64,000 nucleotides of DNA from Verrucomicrobiales bacterium (GTDB lineage Bacteria; Verrucomicrobiota; Verrucomicrobiia; Limisphaerales; CAIMTB01). Of this stretch, positions 1 through 8,734 are shown one piece after another (the first letter of the stretch is position 1; each line of letters begins with the position of its first letter). The position numbers and the translations under genes were made by a program. Under the pieces are notes generated by a model. The model did not search any database. It worked only from the letters and a program-made list of their open reading frames with translations, and was not told where the DNA came from. The stretch is from positions 1 through 64,000 of the forward strand of contig JAEUHG010000294.1 in assembly GCA_016795425.1 (NCBI GenBank), in the 5' to 3' direction.

Positions 1-332
1 AGGTAGTGACCCAACTCGTGAAGATAAGTGGTTTGGACTTCGTCGAGGAAGATCTCCTCGTCCTCCTCTGAAAATTCCCACAGGTTTTCCAGGAACAGGA
101 GAATCTGGGACGGCAGGGCCGAATGATGGCCATCCTCGGCGCGGGCGTCGCCGACGAAGAGTCCCAGAAGATCCGGATCGAGGCCATCTTTCACCAAGGC
201 CTGATTGGGTCGTCGCTCGTAGATCACCGGCACCTGCGCGGCGCTGGCGCGCAGTTCCGCCGGCAGGCTGGCGAGGGTCTCCTCGACCTCCTGCTTCGCT
301 GCCGCCAATAGGTCCTGCCATTTCGGCGTCAT
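1..332 (-). CDS. Zincin-like metallopeptidase family protein (partial, 3' end outside window)
   Basis: I translated this from the reverse complement starting at the ATG at 332-330; the gene runs off the left edge after about 110 codons. Near residues 105-109 it shows HELGH, the HExxH zinc site of minigluzincin-like peptidases (the family once called DUF1025). It is preceded by the acidic stretch and the 'P..ILLFLENLWEF' segment typical of that small cytosolic family. Family members are usually about 120-150 aa, so only a short tail is missing. It starts 23 bases after the MntR-type regulator and is probably co-transcribed with it. The substrate is unknown for the family. Confidence 0.8.
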   Translation of the reverse strand, partial: MTPKWQDLLAAAKQEVEETLASLPAELRASAAQVPVIYERRPNQALVKDGLDPDLLGLFVGDARAEDGHHSALPSQILLFLENLWEFSEEDEEIFLDEVQTTYLHELGHY

Positions 333-355
333 TGGCGTTCGCTCCTCGCCCCATT

Positions 356-790
356 TCAGGGCGCACCCGAGCCGCGGCGTCGTGACGCACGAAAGCGTTC
401 GAGGGCGTCCGGCTGCTTTTCAAAGAAATCCGCCAGGTCCGCCAACAACGTGACGGTGGAAGGACTCAGGTGGTGTTCGATGCCCTCGATGTCGCGTTGC
501 TGGGTATCCGCGTCGATGCCCAGAAGGGAGAAGAAGCGGGCCAGGATTTCGTGCCGTCTTTGAATACGACAGGCCACTTCCCGCCCTTTGTCGGTCAGCA
601 CCAATCCGCGGTACCGCGCGTAGTTGAGGTATCCCTGCTCCCCCAGACGCTGGACCATCGAGGTCACGGAGGCCTCGCGGACATTGAGGGTCTCGGCAAT
701 ATCCACCACCCGCGCGTACCCCTTCTCCTCGATGAGTTCGTGGATGCGCTCCAGGTAGTCTTCGGCGCTTTGGGTCGGGCGGGCTGCCAT
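356..790 (-). CDS. mntR: MntR/DtxR-family metal-dependent transcriptional regulator
   Basis: A 144-aa winged-helix repressor of the DtxR/MntR family, which senses Mn(II) or Fe(II) and represses metal uptake. The start chosen is the ATG at 790, giving MAARPTQSAEDYLERI; an upstream non-ATG start at 817 would add nine residues with no family match. The N-terminal SAEDYLE segment carries the Asp and Glu that bind metal in MntR. The recognition helix lies near residues 35-50 (VREASVTSMVQRL). A second metal-ligand region is visible as RRHEIL and EGIEHHLS. There is no C-terminal SH3-like domain, which fits MntR better than DtxR. No Mn transporter gene lies beside it, so its targets are elsewhere. 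Confidence 0.85.
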   Translation of the reverse strand: MAARPTQSAEDYLERIHELIEEKGYARVVDIAETLNVREASVTSMVQRLGEQGYLNYARYRGLVLTDKGREVACRIQRRHEILARFFSLLGIDADTQQRDIEGIEHHLSPSTVTLLADLADFFEKQPDALERFRASRRRGSGAP

Positions 791-832
791 CGCGTCGCGG
801 CAACCCAACACCACCAAGAGCGGGTGCGCAAG

Positions 833-1954
833 TCAGGGGGGCCGATTTCCCGGTGGTCGAGAACCCGCCCCGGTTTCGACGGCATCGGGCACGGCATTCG
901 ACGATCCGGCTTCGCGACTGGTGAGATTCCGAAGAATGCGGGTCTTCAGAACCTGGTAGTTCCCATTGGTCACGTTGTTGAGCAGGGCCCGGGCCTCCTG
1001 AAGTTTGCCTGCCTGGACATGCACCCGCGCCAGATGAACCCGGACGCCCTCGCGTTCCAGGTCGTCCGAAGCCAGCGCATACGCGTGCCGCCAGGCCGCA
1101 ATGGCCTCCTCGTGGCGCGGCGGTTGAATGCCGTAGTACGACTGGGCCAGATCGCTCGCGAGAATGAAATTCTTCGGGTCCAACTCCAGGGCACGCCGGT
1201 ACAACGCCATCGCCTTGTCGAAGACGTGTTGCTCGTTGGTCAGGCCGTAATACTCCATGACGTCCTTGCGGAAGAGGTAGACGGTCGTCGCGAAGTTATG
1301 GAAATACAGCGACTCGTTGGGAGCGAGTTCGACGGCCTTTTCGAAGCAGGCGAGGGCGTTGGTGATGGGTCCGCGGTGCCCATAGGTGGTGCCAAGGTTG
1401 TTGTAAACGGTGGGGTTCTTCGGGTCCAATTCCCGCGCCCGCTCCCACTGCTCCCGCGCGGGAAACTCGCGTCCGGTATCATTGAGGAAACTGCCAAAGG
1501 CAATGCGCGCCTCCACATGCTCGGGATGCCGTTCCAGGAAATCCCGGTACCGACGATCGATGCCATCCAGCCGCACGTCGATGCGACGCTGCAAAGCGGC
1601 GGCATCCACGGCATTGGGTTGGGCATCGGCGGCACGAATCCATCCATCGATCTCCTCCTGCGCCACGTCATCGTCGTCGAGGAGCTTCTGGTATTCCTGC
1701 TCAACCAGATCGGTGGCGGTGGCGGCGCGCAGCGAGAACTCATTGGTCCCGCCCGGCACACGGATCCCCGCGGCTCCGGTCGCGAGCGCGTTGGTGACCG
1801 AGTGGGTCGCGGCGTGGGTGTCGCCGGCTCCCACGGCAGCGGCCGGTTCGTGGGTGGCATGGCCTGCGGGCGTACCACTTCCGGGCACCGGAGTCGCCAG
1901 CGGGACGCCGCTGATAAGGGTCGCGGCCAGGATCGACGCAGTGAAGACCACCAT
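833..1954 (-). CDS. Exported TPR-repeat protein
   Basis: A 373-aa protein with a probable signal peptide (MVVFTASILAATLISGVPLA), followed by a low-complexity Ala/Thr/His-rich linker and then tetratricopeptide repeats from about residue 125 to 330. Clear TPR units include 'EQWERARELDPKNPTVYNNL', 'ACFEKAVELAPNESLYFHN' and 'ALYRRALELDPKNFILASD'. TPR proteins of this kind act as scaffolds for protein contacts in the periplasm; no catalytic domain is visible. The ATG at 1954 is preferred over a GTG at 1963. It lies 42 bases upstream of the MntR-type gene on the same strand, so a three-gene transcript with the metallopeptidase is possible. The specific role is unknown. Confidence 0.75.
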   Translation of the reverse strand: MVVFTASILAATLISGVPLATPVPGSGTPAGHATHEPAAAVGAGDTHAATHSVTNALATGAAGIRVPGGTNEFSLRAATATDLVEQEYQKLLDDDDVAQEEIDGWIRAADAQPNAVDAAALQRRIDVRLDGIDRRYRDFLERHPEHVEARIAFGSFLNDTGREFPAREQWERARELDPKNPTVYNNLGTTYGHRGPITNALACFEKAVELAPNESLYFHNFATTVYLFRKDVMEYYGLTNEQHVFDKAMALYRRALELDPKNFILASDLAQSYYGIQPPRHEEAIAAWRHAYALASDDLEREGVRVHLARVHVQAGKLQEARALLNNVTNGNYQVLKTRILRNLTSREAGSSNAVPDAVETGAGSRPPGNRPP

Positions 1955-2128
1955 TGACCGCACCCTACTCGATGGCGGTCAGGCTGCAACTTCGGTTCCC
2001 GCAGGCGCGGACCTTCGACCCTGGAGAACGATGCTCCCGTCCCAGCCGAAAAGGGAGGTGGTCAGGCGTTTTCTCTTGTACCCAAAATCCAGATTAGGTT
2101 CATTCCGCGCATCTTAGCTTCACTCTCC

Positions 2129-3847
2129 ATGCCACGCTTTGCGAGTTGCCGTCCCAGCTGGGCGATTTCCTGTCCCGGTCCATTCCACCCCCTCCGATGG
2201 GTCAGTCGTCTGGTTTGGGTTACCGCGATTCTGACCCGCCTTTCGGCCCCGTCCTGGGCTCAGGAGAGCGACGACGGGACCCTTGACCTCAAGCTCGAGG
2301 AGCTCCGCCAGTGGGTGCTCGAACGCAACGAGAATGTCCACATGCGCATGCTCGAAGTGGAAATCTCGGAGAAGGTCTACAAGGCCGAACGCGGCATCTT
2401 CGAACCTCAGGTCGTCGGGTCGGTGGAACACATCGACACCGACCGGCCCAACAACACCCAGCAACAGGCGAGCCTGGGACTTTTCGGTCCGTCGACCCCC
2501 GTCTTTCTCGAGGAGAACACCCTCTACAATGCCGGCATCGAATTCCTGCTGCCGACCGGCACCCGCCTGCGCAGCGGATTTACCCTGCGCGACCTGAGCA
2601 ACAACCTCCAATACAGCGGATCCGGCACCAATCGGACCTTTACCGGGCCCGAATATGAAATCTTCGTCGGTGCCACGATCGTTCAACCCTTGCTCAAGAA
2701 CTTCGGTCTCGGCCCGACCATGGCGAAGATCCGTCTGGCGGCGCTCGCCTCGGAGGTCGCCTTCCAGGAGTACCGCCGGCAATTGATGCTGATGTTGGCG
2801 CAGGCCGAATCCGCCTATTGGGAACTCTACCTGGCCCAGGAACGCGCGCGGATTGCGCAGGATTCAGTCACCTTGAGTGGCAAGATCCTGGCTGACAACA
2901 AAGCCCGCCTCGAGGTCGGCAAGGCCCCTGAACTTGAGGTGCTCCAGGCGGAGGCCGGCGTTTCCTTGCGCAAGGCTCGCCTCAATGAAAGCCGGCAACG
3001 CATCTTCGAAGTCGCCAGTCGCATCTCGAATCTCTACGGCCGCACCCCAAGACAATCCCCTGCCCGACCGCGTGCCAGCGATGAACCCGTCCAACTCGAG
3101 TACAGCGCCAACCGCGAAGACGATATTCTCCAGGCGTTCGCATCGAACCCGGACTTCCGGATGCGCCAAACCCAACTCGAACAGGAAGGCATCCGGGTAA
3201 AATACACCCGCAACCAACGTCTTCCGCAGTTGGATGTTCGCGGAAGCTACGGTCTCAACAGCCTTGGCCGTGCCGTCGGTGAGGCGTGGGATGACGTCGA
3301 CAGCCAGGATTACCCGGCGTGGTCGGTGGCCGTCGAAATGCGATTCCCCATCGGCGGTGGCTCCAAGGAACGCAACGAGCATCAAGCCGCGAAGATCGCC
3401 AAGGAACGGGCCCAGGTGGCCATTCGCGAAGTCGAGACCCAGGTGCTGAATGGCATCGATTCGGCCCGGCGCCGCCTGCAGCTCTACGCCGAGGACGTGC
3501 AAAACTACCGATCTGTCTCCTCCTTCCACGAACGCCTGCTGCAGACCCAACTGGACCGCCTCGCCGTTGGCGGCATCGAAAGCGTCGTGGTGCTCGAAAC
3601 CGAGGAAAAACTCTCCGAGGCACGCACGGCGGTCGTCGAAGGATTGGTGCTTTATCGACGTTCCCTGCTCGAGCTTGAACTGATTCGCGGAACCCTGCTG
3701 AAGGCGCGCCAAATCGAAGTCGACCGCGATCAACTCCGGTCCGCCACGCGGAAGCGGCTGCTGCAATCGAATATTTCCGTCTCGCGCGCGGCGGAAATGG
3801 AAAAGAAGGCGGCCGCCGAGATCGATCAATTGGCCGCGCAACGTTGA
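2129..3847 (+). CDS. TolC-family outer-membrane efflux protein
   Basis: A 572-aa outer-membrane channel protein of the TolC/OEP family. Residues 1-44 form a signal peptide with a long N-region, with likely cleavage after SWA before QESDD. The mature part has two OEP-like halves rich in coiled-coil helices (for example 'LAQAESAYWELYLAQERARI' and 'ELEVLQAEAGVSLRKARLNE') and beta segments such as 'YPAWSVAVEMRFPIGGG', a common OEP strand pattern. It is the first gene of a five-gene plus-strand operon with two HlyD-type adaptors, an M50/HlyD membrane protein and a SecA-like ATPase. It is therefore the likely exit duct of that machine. No clear Shine-Dalgarno sequence precedes the ATG. Confidence 0.88.
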   Translation: MPRFASCRPSWAISCPGPFHPLRWVSRLVWVTAILTRLSAPSWAQESDDGTLDLKLEELRQWVLERNENVHMRMLEVEISEKVYKAERGIFEPQVVGSVEHIDTDRPNNTQQQASLGLFGPSTPVFLEENTLYNAGIEFLLPTGTRLRSGFTLRDLSNNLQYSGSGTNRTFTGPEYEIFVGATIVQPLLKNFGLGPTMAKIRLAALASEVAFQEYRRQLMLMLAQAESAYWELYLAQERARIAQDSVTLSGKILADNKARLEVGKAPELEVLQAEAGVSLRKARLNESRQRIFEVASRISNLYGRTPRQSPARPRASDEPVQLEYSANREDDILQAFASNPDFRMRQTQLEQEGIRVKYTRNQRLPQLDVRGSYGLNSLGRAVGEAWDDVDSQDYPAWSVAVEMRFPIGGGSKERNEHQAAKIAKERAQVAIREVETQVLNGIDSARRRLQLYAEDVQNYRSVSSFHERLLQTQLDRLAVGGIESVVVLETEEKLSEARTAVVEGLVLYRRSLLELELIRGTLLKARQIEVDRDQLRSATRKRLLQSNISVSRAAEMEKKAAAEIDQLAAQR

Positions 3848-3905
3848 CCGAAGGCTTTGATGTGCGGTTTCCTCGACTCGTGCCGGCCATGTTCCATCGT
3901 CTGTG

Positions 3906-4697
3906 ATGAATGACCCTATGAACCGCTCGGCATTGCCGACTTCAGCCCGCCGGTTCCCGGCAGGTTCCGCCACCCTCATGGCGGCGCTTTGCCTGGCCTT
4001 CGCCGCCTTCCCCGTGGCCCCGCTGGCCGCCGCCGAGGTGAGCGGCATTACCGAGCCGGTGGTGGATTCAACCATGGCCTTCCCCGCCACCGGCATCGTC
4101 GCGGCGCGCCACTTCGAGGAAGGGGCGTCCGTCAAAAAGGGCGATGTCCTGGTCGAATTGGACAAACGGCTCGAGGAGTTGGACGTCGCCCGCAGACGCC
4201 AGGCGATGCAACTCGCCAAAACCGAGCTCGAACGCCTGGAGACCCTCTCCCAAAAGAACACCATCTCGGTCAGCCGCGAGGAGATCGACAAGAAGCGCGC
4301 CGAGTTCGAGGTCGCCAAGATTGAACTCGAACTCGCCCTGGAAATGGTGCGCCGGCGCCAGCTCGTGGCACCCGTCGACGGCCATATCGCCACCTTCTTC
4401 AAACAAGTCGGTGAAGCCTGCGACGAAGAACGCGCGCCCGTGGTCCGGGTGGTCGATACCAGCCAATGCCTTTTCGTCGCCGATTGCGACGCCTCGACCT
4501 GGCGACAACTCAAGATGGGGCAGACCGTGAAACTCGAGTTCGAAGGCCAGCAGGGAGTCATCCGGTTGGACGGCAAGGTCCATTACATCGCCCCCGTCAT
4601 CGAACCCGCCAGCGGGCTGCTGCGGGTCAAAATTCTTTTCGATAACCCCGGTCTTCGCATTCGTCCCGGCGTAGCCGGGCGCATGGTTCTGGAGTAG
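3906..4697 (+). CDS. HlyD/RND-type periplasmic adaptor protein
   Basis: A 263-aa membrane-fusion protein. An N-terminal hydrophobic signal segment (about residues 22-42) is followed by a biotinyl-lipoyl half motif (GIVAARHFEEGASVKKGDVL). A coiled-coil hairpin of about 90 residues comes next ('RRRQAMQLAKTELERLETLS' onward). The second lipoyl half is 'LVAPVDGHIATFFKQVGE', and a short beta-barrel ends with 'GLRIRPGVAGRMVLE'. It is short for the family and lacks the usual membrane-proximal domain. ATG 3906 is chosen; GTG 3903 and ATG 3918 are alternatives. It lies between tolC and a second adaptor that starts 5 bases downstream. It probably bridges the inner-membrane parts to the TolC-like duct. 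Confidence 0.85.
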   Translation: MNDPMNRSALPTSARRFPAGSATLMAALCLAFAAFPVAPLAAAEVSGITEPVVDSTMAFPATGIVAARHFEEGASVKKGDVLVELDKRLEELDVARRRQAMQLAKTELERLETLSQKNTISVSREEIDKKRAEFEVAKIELELALEMVRRRQLVAPVDGHIATFFKQVGEACDEERAPVVRVVDTSQCLFVADCDASTWRQLKMGQTVKLEFEGQQGVIRLDGKVHYIAPVIEPASGLLRVKILFDNPGLRIRPGVAGRMVLE

Positions 4698-4702
4698 TCG
4701 CC

Positions 4703-6571
4703 ATGGCATCCCCGAATCCTGCAGCTGAGCCGGTCGACTTCGGCGCCATGCTGGCCGACGTCCGGCGTCTTCGCAAATTCCAGGGTCCGCCCGGCGAGTT
4801 CTGGCCCGCCCTGGTGGCGGCGCTCGGCCGCGTGGCCGCGGCCAACCGCGGAATCATTCTCCGCAAGGACCCGCGCCACGCCGGGCAGTGGCTGAAGCTG
4901 GGTGAATGGACCACGGAAGGTCATGCGGACCGGGCGGTAAGCAGCTATCTGCGCTGCCTGCCGGAGCTGGCGGAATTGTGCCTCCGCGAAGGGCGCGGCA
5001 TTCTTCCCCTGGACACCCCGGTGGCGGGCAGTCGGCATTTCGCGTTCGGAGTGTCCCTGTACTTCCAGGACGAGTCGCAGCAGTGCATGGCGGCTTTCCT
5101 GGGCCTGAGCACCACGGAATCCGAAATCGTCCAACGGCTGTTCCGACTCGAACTGGCAGCCGACATTCCGCTCGCCTACCAGGCGCACCAGGCCACGCAG
5201 CAGGCTCGGCGTGATGTTCAGAAGTTCGCCTCCGTGCTCGATATGGTGGTGCCGGTCAACGCCGAGACGAGGTTCCTGGCGGCGGGCCTCGCCTTCTGCA
5301 ATGTGTTGGCCAGCACATTCGCCTGCGAACGCGTCAGCCTCGGGTGGATCCAGGGAGGATTCGTCCGCCTTCGTTCCATCAGCCGCACCGAACGCTTCGA
5401 CAAGCGGATGGCGGCGGTGAACGCCATCGAGAAGGTGATGGAGGAGGCGCTCGACCAGGACGAAGAAATCCTCAGTCCCAAGCCCGATGGCGCGACGTTC
5501 GTCGACAAGGATCATGAGGCCTTCGCCAAAGCCAACGAGGCCGGGCACCTGGTCACACTCCCGTTGCGCGTCGACCAAAAGCCCGTCGCTGCCATCACTT
5601 GCGAGCGCAAGGAAAAGCCCTTCGACACCCTGGAAGTCCAGCAATTGCGATTGGCGGTCGACACCGTGGCGCGCCGTCTCTCGGACCTCCACAAGACCGA
5701 CCGCTGGTTTGGTGCCCGCTGGCTGAACGGCTTCAAGGAACGCTCGGGAAAGTGGCTGGGGCCCCAGCATACCTTGGCCAAAGTCGGCGCGATACTCGGG
5801 GCGGCGGCGGTCGTCGCCCTGATCCTTCCGATCTACCCCTACCGGGTTGAAGGCGACTTCATCCTCCGCAGCGATGAGGTGGCCTACCTCACGGCTCCGT
5901 TCGAAGGTTATATCAAGACGGTGGACGTGCGGCCCGGTGATACCCTGGCCACGGGCGCGCCGTTGCTCAGCCTCAACACGGACCAACTGGCGTTGGACGA
6001 GGCCGCGGCCGTCGCCGACCAGACCCGGTATCGCCGGGAGGCGGAGAAGGCGCGGGCCAACAATTCGCCGGCCGACATGCGCATTGCGCTGGCGCTGGCT
6101 GACCAAGCCGCGGCCCGGCTGGAGCTGGCCCGTTACCGCCTTAAACAGGCACGCGTCGTGTCGCCGTTCGAAGGCGTAGTGGTGGAAGGCGACCTCCGAC
6201 AACGATTGGGAGCGCCCGTTCGGCAGGGCGACGCCTTGTTTAAGCTGGCACGCCTGGACGCCTTGTACGTCGAAGTCGAGGTCAACGAACGGGACGTCCA
6301 CGAGATTCTGAACAAGTCCGAAGGCGAAATCTCCTTCCTGGCGCAACCCAAGCAGAAGTTCCCGATCAAAGTGACGCGGGTGGAACCGGCTGGCATGCCC
6401 AAGGAGAAGCAGAATGTCTTTCTGGTGCGAGCGGCCTTGCCGGACACTCGGGAAACCTGGTGGCGTCCCGGTATGAGCGGTGTGGCCAAGATCGATGTCG
6501 AGCGCCGCACGTTGCTCTGGATTCTCACGCATCGGACGGTCGATTTCCTCAGGCTTTTCCTCTGGTGGTAA
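4703..6571 (+). CDS. GAF-domain/HlyD fusion membrane adaptor
   Basis: A 622-aa protein with an unusual layout. Residues 1-340 are cytoplasmic and contain one clear GAF-like domain (about 180-330, including LAFCNVLASTFACERVSLGW and the 'VTLPLRVDQKPVAAITCERK' strand pair). A second, weaker GAF-like region lies at about 30-140. One membrane span follows at about 359-380 (VGAILGAAAVVALILPIY). After it comes a HlyD-type periplasmic part: lipoyl half at 395-425, short helical hairpin at 430-482, second lipoyl half 'VVSPFEGVVVEGDLRQ', and a beta-barrel ending in WWRPGMSGVAKI. The fold order suggests an inner-membrane adaptor whose cytoplasmic sensor could gate export. The ligand is unknown. It overlaps nothing and sits 5 bases after the first adaptor. 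Confidence 0.82.
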   Translation: MASPNPAAEPVDFGAMLADVRRLRKFQGPPGEFWPALVAALGRVAAANRGIILRKDPRHAGQWLKLGEWTTEGHADRAVSSYLRCLPELAELCLREGRGILPLDTPVAGSRHFAFGVSLYFQDESQQCMAAFLGLSTTESEIVQRLFRLELAADIPLAYQAHQATQQARRDVQKFASVLDMVVPVNAETRFLAAGLAFCNVLASTFACERVSLGWIQGGFVRLRSISRTERFDKRMAAVNAIEKVMEEALDQDEEILSPKPDGATFVDKDHEAFAKANEAGHLVTLPLRVDQKPVAAITCERKEKPFDTLEVQQLRLAVDTVARRLSDLHKTDRWFGARWLNGFKERSGKWLGPQHTLAKVGAILGAAAVVALILPIYPYRVEGDFILRSDEVAYLTAPFEGYIKTVDVRPGDTLATGAPLLSLNTDQLALDEAAAVADQTRYRREAEKARANNSPADMRIALALADQAAARLELARYRLKQARVVSPFEGVVVEGDLRQRLGAPVRQGDALFKLARLDALYVEVEVNERDVHEILNKSEGEISFLAQPKQKFPIKVTRVEPAGMPKEKQNVFLVRAALPDTRETWWRPGMSGVAKIDVERRTLLWILTHRTVDFLRLFLWW

Positions 6572-6577
6572 CGCCCC

Positions 6578-8734
6578 ATGACGGACGCCCCTCCCACGTT
6601 CAGCGAATCCTGGTACCGCGTGGCACAGCAGCGTGTGGCCTTGCGGTCGGCCGTCCAGGTCCATCGCCAGAATTTCCGCGGTGAACGCTGGTACGTTCTG
6701 CAGAACCCGTTCACCAATCAGTTCTTTCGCCTGCGCCCGGCCGCGTATGAGTTTGTCATTCGTCTGAACCCGAACCGGACGGTTGAGGAGGTTTGGAAGG
6801 AGTGCATTGAGCGAGCCCCTGACGACGCCCCGGGTCAGGAGGCGGTGCTGCAACTGCTGTCGCAACTCTATCACGCGAATCTGCTCCAATACTCCGGGGC
6901 GGCCGATGCGGCCCAGCTCTTCAAGCGCTACGAGAAGACGCGAAAGCGGGAGCTTCGGGGACGCCTGCTGAACGTGATGTTCATGCGGATCCCGCTGCTG
7001 GATCCGGATCGCTTCCTGGTTCGCACGCTCCCGTTTGTGGGCAAGTTCATCAGTGCCGTCGGTGCGGTGCTGTGGTTCATCGTGGTGGGCCTCGCGCTCA
7101 AGGTGGTGGCGGACAATTTTCCCGCGCTACGCAGCGAGGCGCAGGGGATCCTGGCGCCCAGCAATCTCATCCTGTTGTACGTCAGCCTGGTCTTCCTCAA
7201 GACCTTCCATGAGTTTGGCCACGCCTACTTCTGCCGGAAGTTTGGTGGCGAAGTCCATGTGATGGGCGTGTTGTTCATGATCTTCACGCCGACGCCCTAC
7301 GTGGATGCGACGTCGTCCTGGGGATTTCGGGAACGCTGGAAGCGAGTGATGGTAGGTCTGGCGGGGGTGATCGTGGAACTGTTCGTCGCGGCTCTGGCCA
7401 CGTTTGTGTGGGCCAAAACCGGACCTGGCACGGTGCACGCGATCGCCTACAACATGATGTTCATCGCCTCGGTATCGGCGATCGTCTTCAACCTCAACCC
7501 ACTGCTTCGCTTCGACGGCTACTATATCCTCTCCGACCTGCTGGGCATCCCCAACCTCAGCCAACAAGCCAACCGTCAGCTTCGGTACTGGGCCGAGAAA
7601 CATCTCTATGGCCTCAAAAAGGAGCAGAATCCGTCGTCGAATCCACGCGAGGCAGCCTGGCTTGGCTTCTTCGGAATCGCCTCCGGCGTCTACCGCGTGT
7701 TCGTCTTCGCCGGCGTCCTGCTGCTGGTCGCGGACAGTTTCCTGCTCATCGGCATTCTTATGGCAGCGGTTTGCGCCGTCGCCTGGGTGGTGGTGCCCAT
7801 CTGGAAACTGACGAACTACCTGGCCTCGAGTCCGCGCCTGCATCGCCATCGCGTGCGCGCCGTCTCCGTGACGTCGGCCCTCGCCGGCATCGTCGTCCTC
7901 TTTTTGCAGTTCGTCCCCTTCCCCTACCACTTCCGCGCGCCAGGCATCGTTTGGAGCCGTCAATGGACCGAGGTCCACAGTGAGACCGCGGGCCGCGCGC
8001 TTCGTCTGCTGTCGCCCCCGGGAAGCACAGTGACGCTGGGTCAGCCCTTGCTGGAACTCACCAGTCCGGAACTTGAACTCGAATGGCAGGCCGCCCGGGC
8101 GCGGCGCGATGAAGTGGAGACCCGAATCCGTCAAGCGTTGCAGGAGGCTGTTCCCAATCTCGAACCGCTGCATCGTTTCCTCGAATCCGCCAACAAGTCC
8201 CTGGCCATGCTCGAGGACCAACGGTCCAACCTGGTTGTCCGCGCCACTCAGGCAGGCATTTGGGTCAATCCCCACGCCACCGAACTCCCTGGTCGTTGGA
8301 TCGCTCGCGGCGCCAATCTCGGCGCCATCATCGATCCATCCGGCTTTCAATTCCTGGCCGTCGTCGGCCCCGAGGATGTCGACCGCCTCTTCGGCCGTGA
8401 ACTCGGTCCGGCGGAAATGCGGCTGCTGGGACAGGCGGGTCGGGTGCTCAACGTCACCGGATCCCGGGTGATCCCCGCCGAGCGCCGTGACCTGCCGTCC
8501 GCGGCTCTCGGGTGGCTGGCCGGCGGGCCGGTCCGGACCGCCAGCGACGATTCCCAGGGCACGCGTGCCGCCGAGCCGTTTTTCGAGGTGCGCGGCAATG
8601 TCGAGAATGCCGATGATGCCACGCTACTCCACGGTCGCGCGGGCCGTGTGCGCTTTGATCTTCCCTCCCAACCCCTGCTCCCTCGCTGGATGCGTTCGCT
8701 TCGACAACTCCTCCAGCGCCGGTACCAGTTGTGA
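6578..8734 (+). CDS. PqqD-like/M50 site-2-protease-like/HlyD membrane protein
   Basis: A 718-aa polytopic protein. Residues about 30-105 resemble PqqD-like peptide-binding domains (WYVLQNPFTNQFFRLRPAAY). A site-2-protease M50 core follows: FHEFGH at 210-215 supplies HExxH, and 'NPLLRFDGYY' at 307-316 supplies the third ligand Asp in the NPxxxxDG motif. Several membrane spans surround these (about 155-180, 195-210, 255-280, 370-450). After the last span there is a HlyD-like lipoyl half (about 450-500), a coiled coil and a second half. Proteins with this arrangement are usually annotated as 'HlyD-M50' exporters of peptides. The metal ligands are intact, so proteolysis is possible but not shown. 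The gene overlaps the SecA-like gene by 4 bases. Confidence 0.85.
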   Translation: MTDAPPTFSESWYRVAQQRVALRSAVQVHRQNFRGERWYVLQNPFTNQFFRLRPAAYEFVIRLNPNRTVEEVWKECIERAPDDAPGQEAVLQLLSQLYHANLLQYSGAADAAQLFKRYEKTRKRELRGRLLNVMFMRIPLLDPDRFLVRTLPFVGKFISAVGAVLWFIVVGLALKVVADNFPALRSEAQGILAPSNLILLYVSLVFLKTFHEFGHAYFCRKFGGEVHVMGVLFMIFTPTPYVDATSSWGFRERWKRVMVGLAGVIVELFVAALATFVWAKTGPGTVHAIAYNMMFIASVSAIVFNLNPLLRFDGYYILSDLLGIPNLSQQANRQLRYWAEKHLYGLKKEQNPSSNPREAAWLGFFGIASGVYRVFVFAGVLLLVADSFLLIGILMAAVCAVAWVVVPIWKLTNYLASSPRLHRHRVRAVSVTSALAGIVVLFLQFVPFPYHFRAPGIVWSRQWTEVHSETAGRALRLLSPPGSTVTLGQPLLELTSPELELEWQAARARRDEVETRIRQALQEAVPNLEPLHRFLESANKSLAMLEDQRSNLVVRATQAGIWVNPHATELPGRWIARGANLGAIIDPSGFQFLAVVGPEDVDRLFGRELGPAEMRLLGQAGRVLNVTGSRVIPAERRDLPSAALGWLAGGPVRTASDDSQGTRAAEPFFEVRGNVENADDATLLHGRAGRVRFDLPSQPLLPRWMRSLRQLLQRRYQL

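Noticed and set aside
4583..6889. Long minus-strand open frame (768 codons) opposite the adaptor and M50 genes
   Set aside because: It is antisense to genes with clear domains, has no recognisable domain itself, and is expected from GC-rich third positions.
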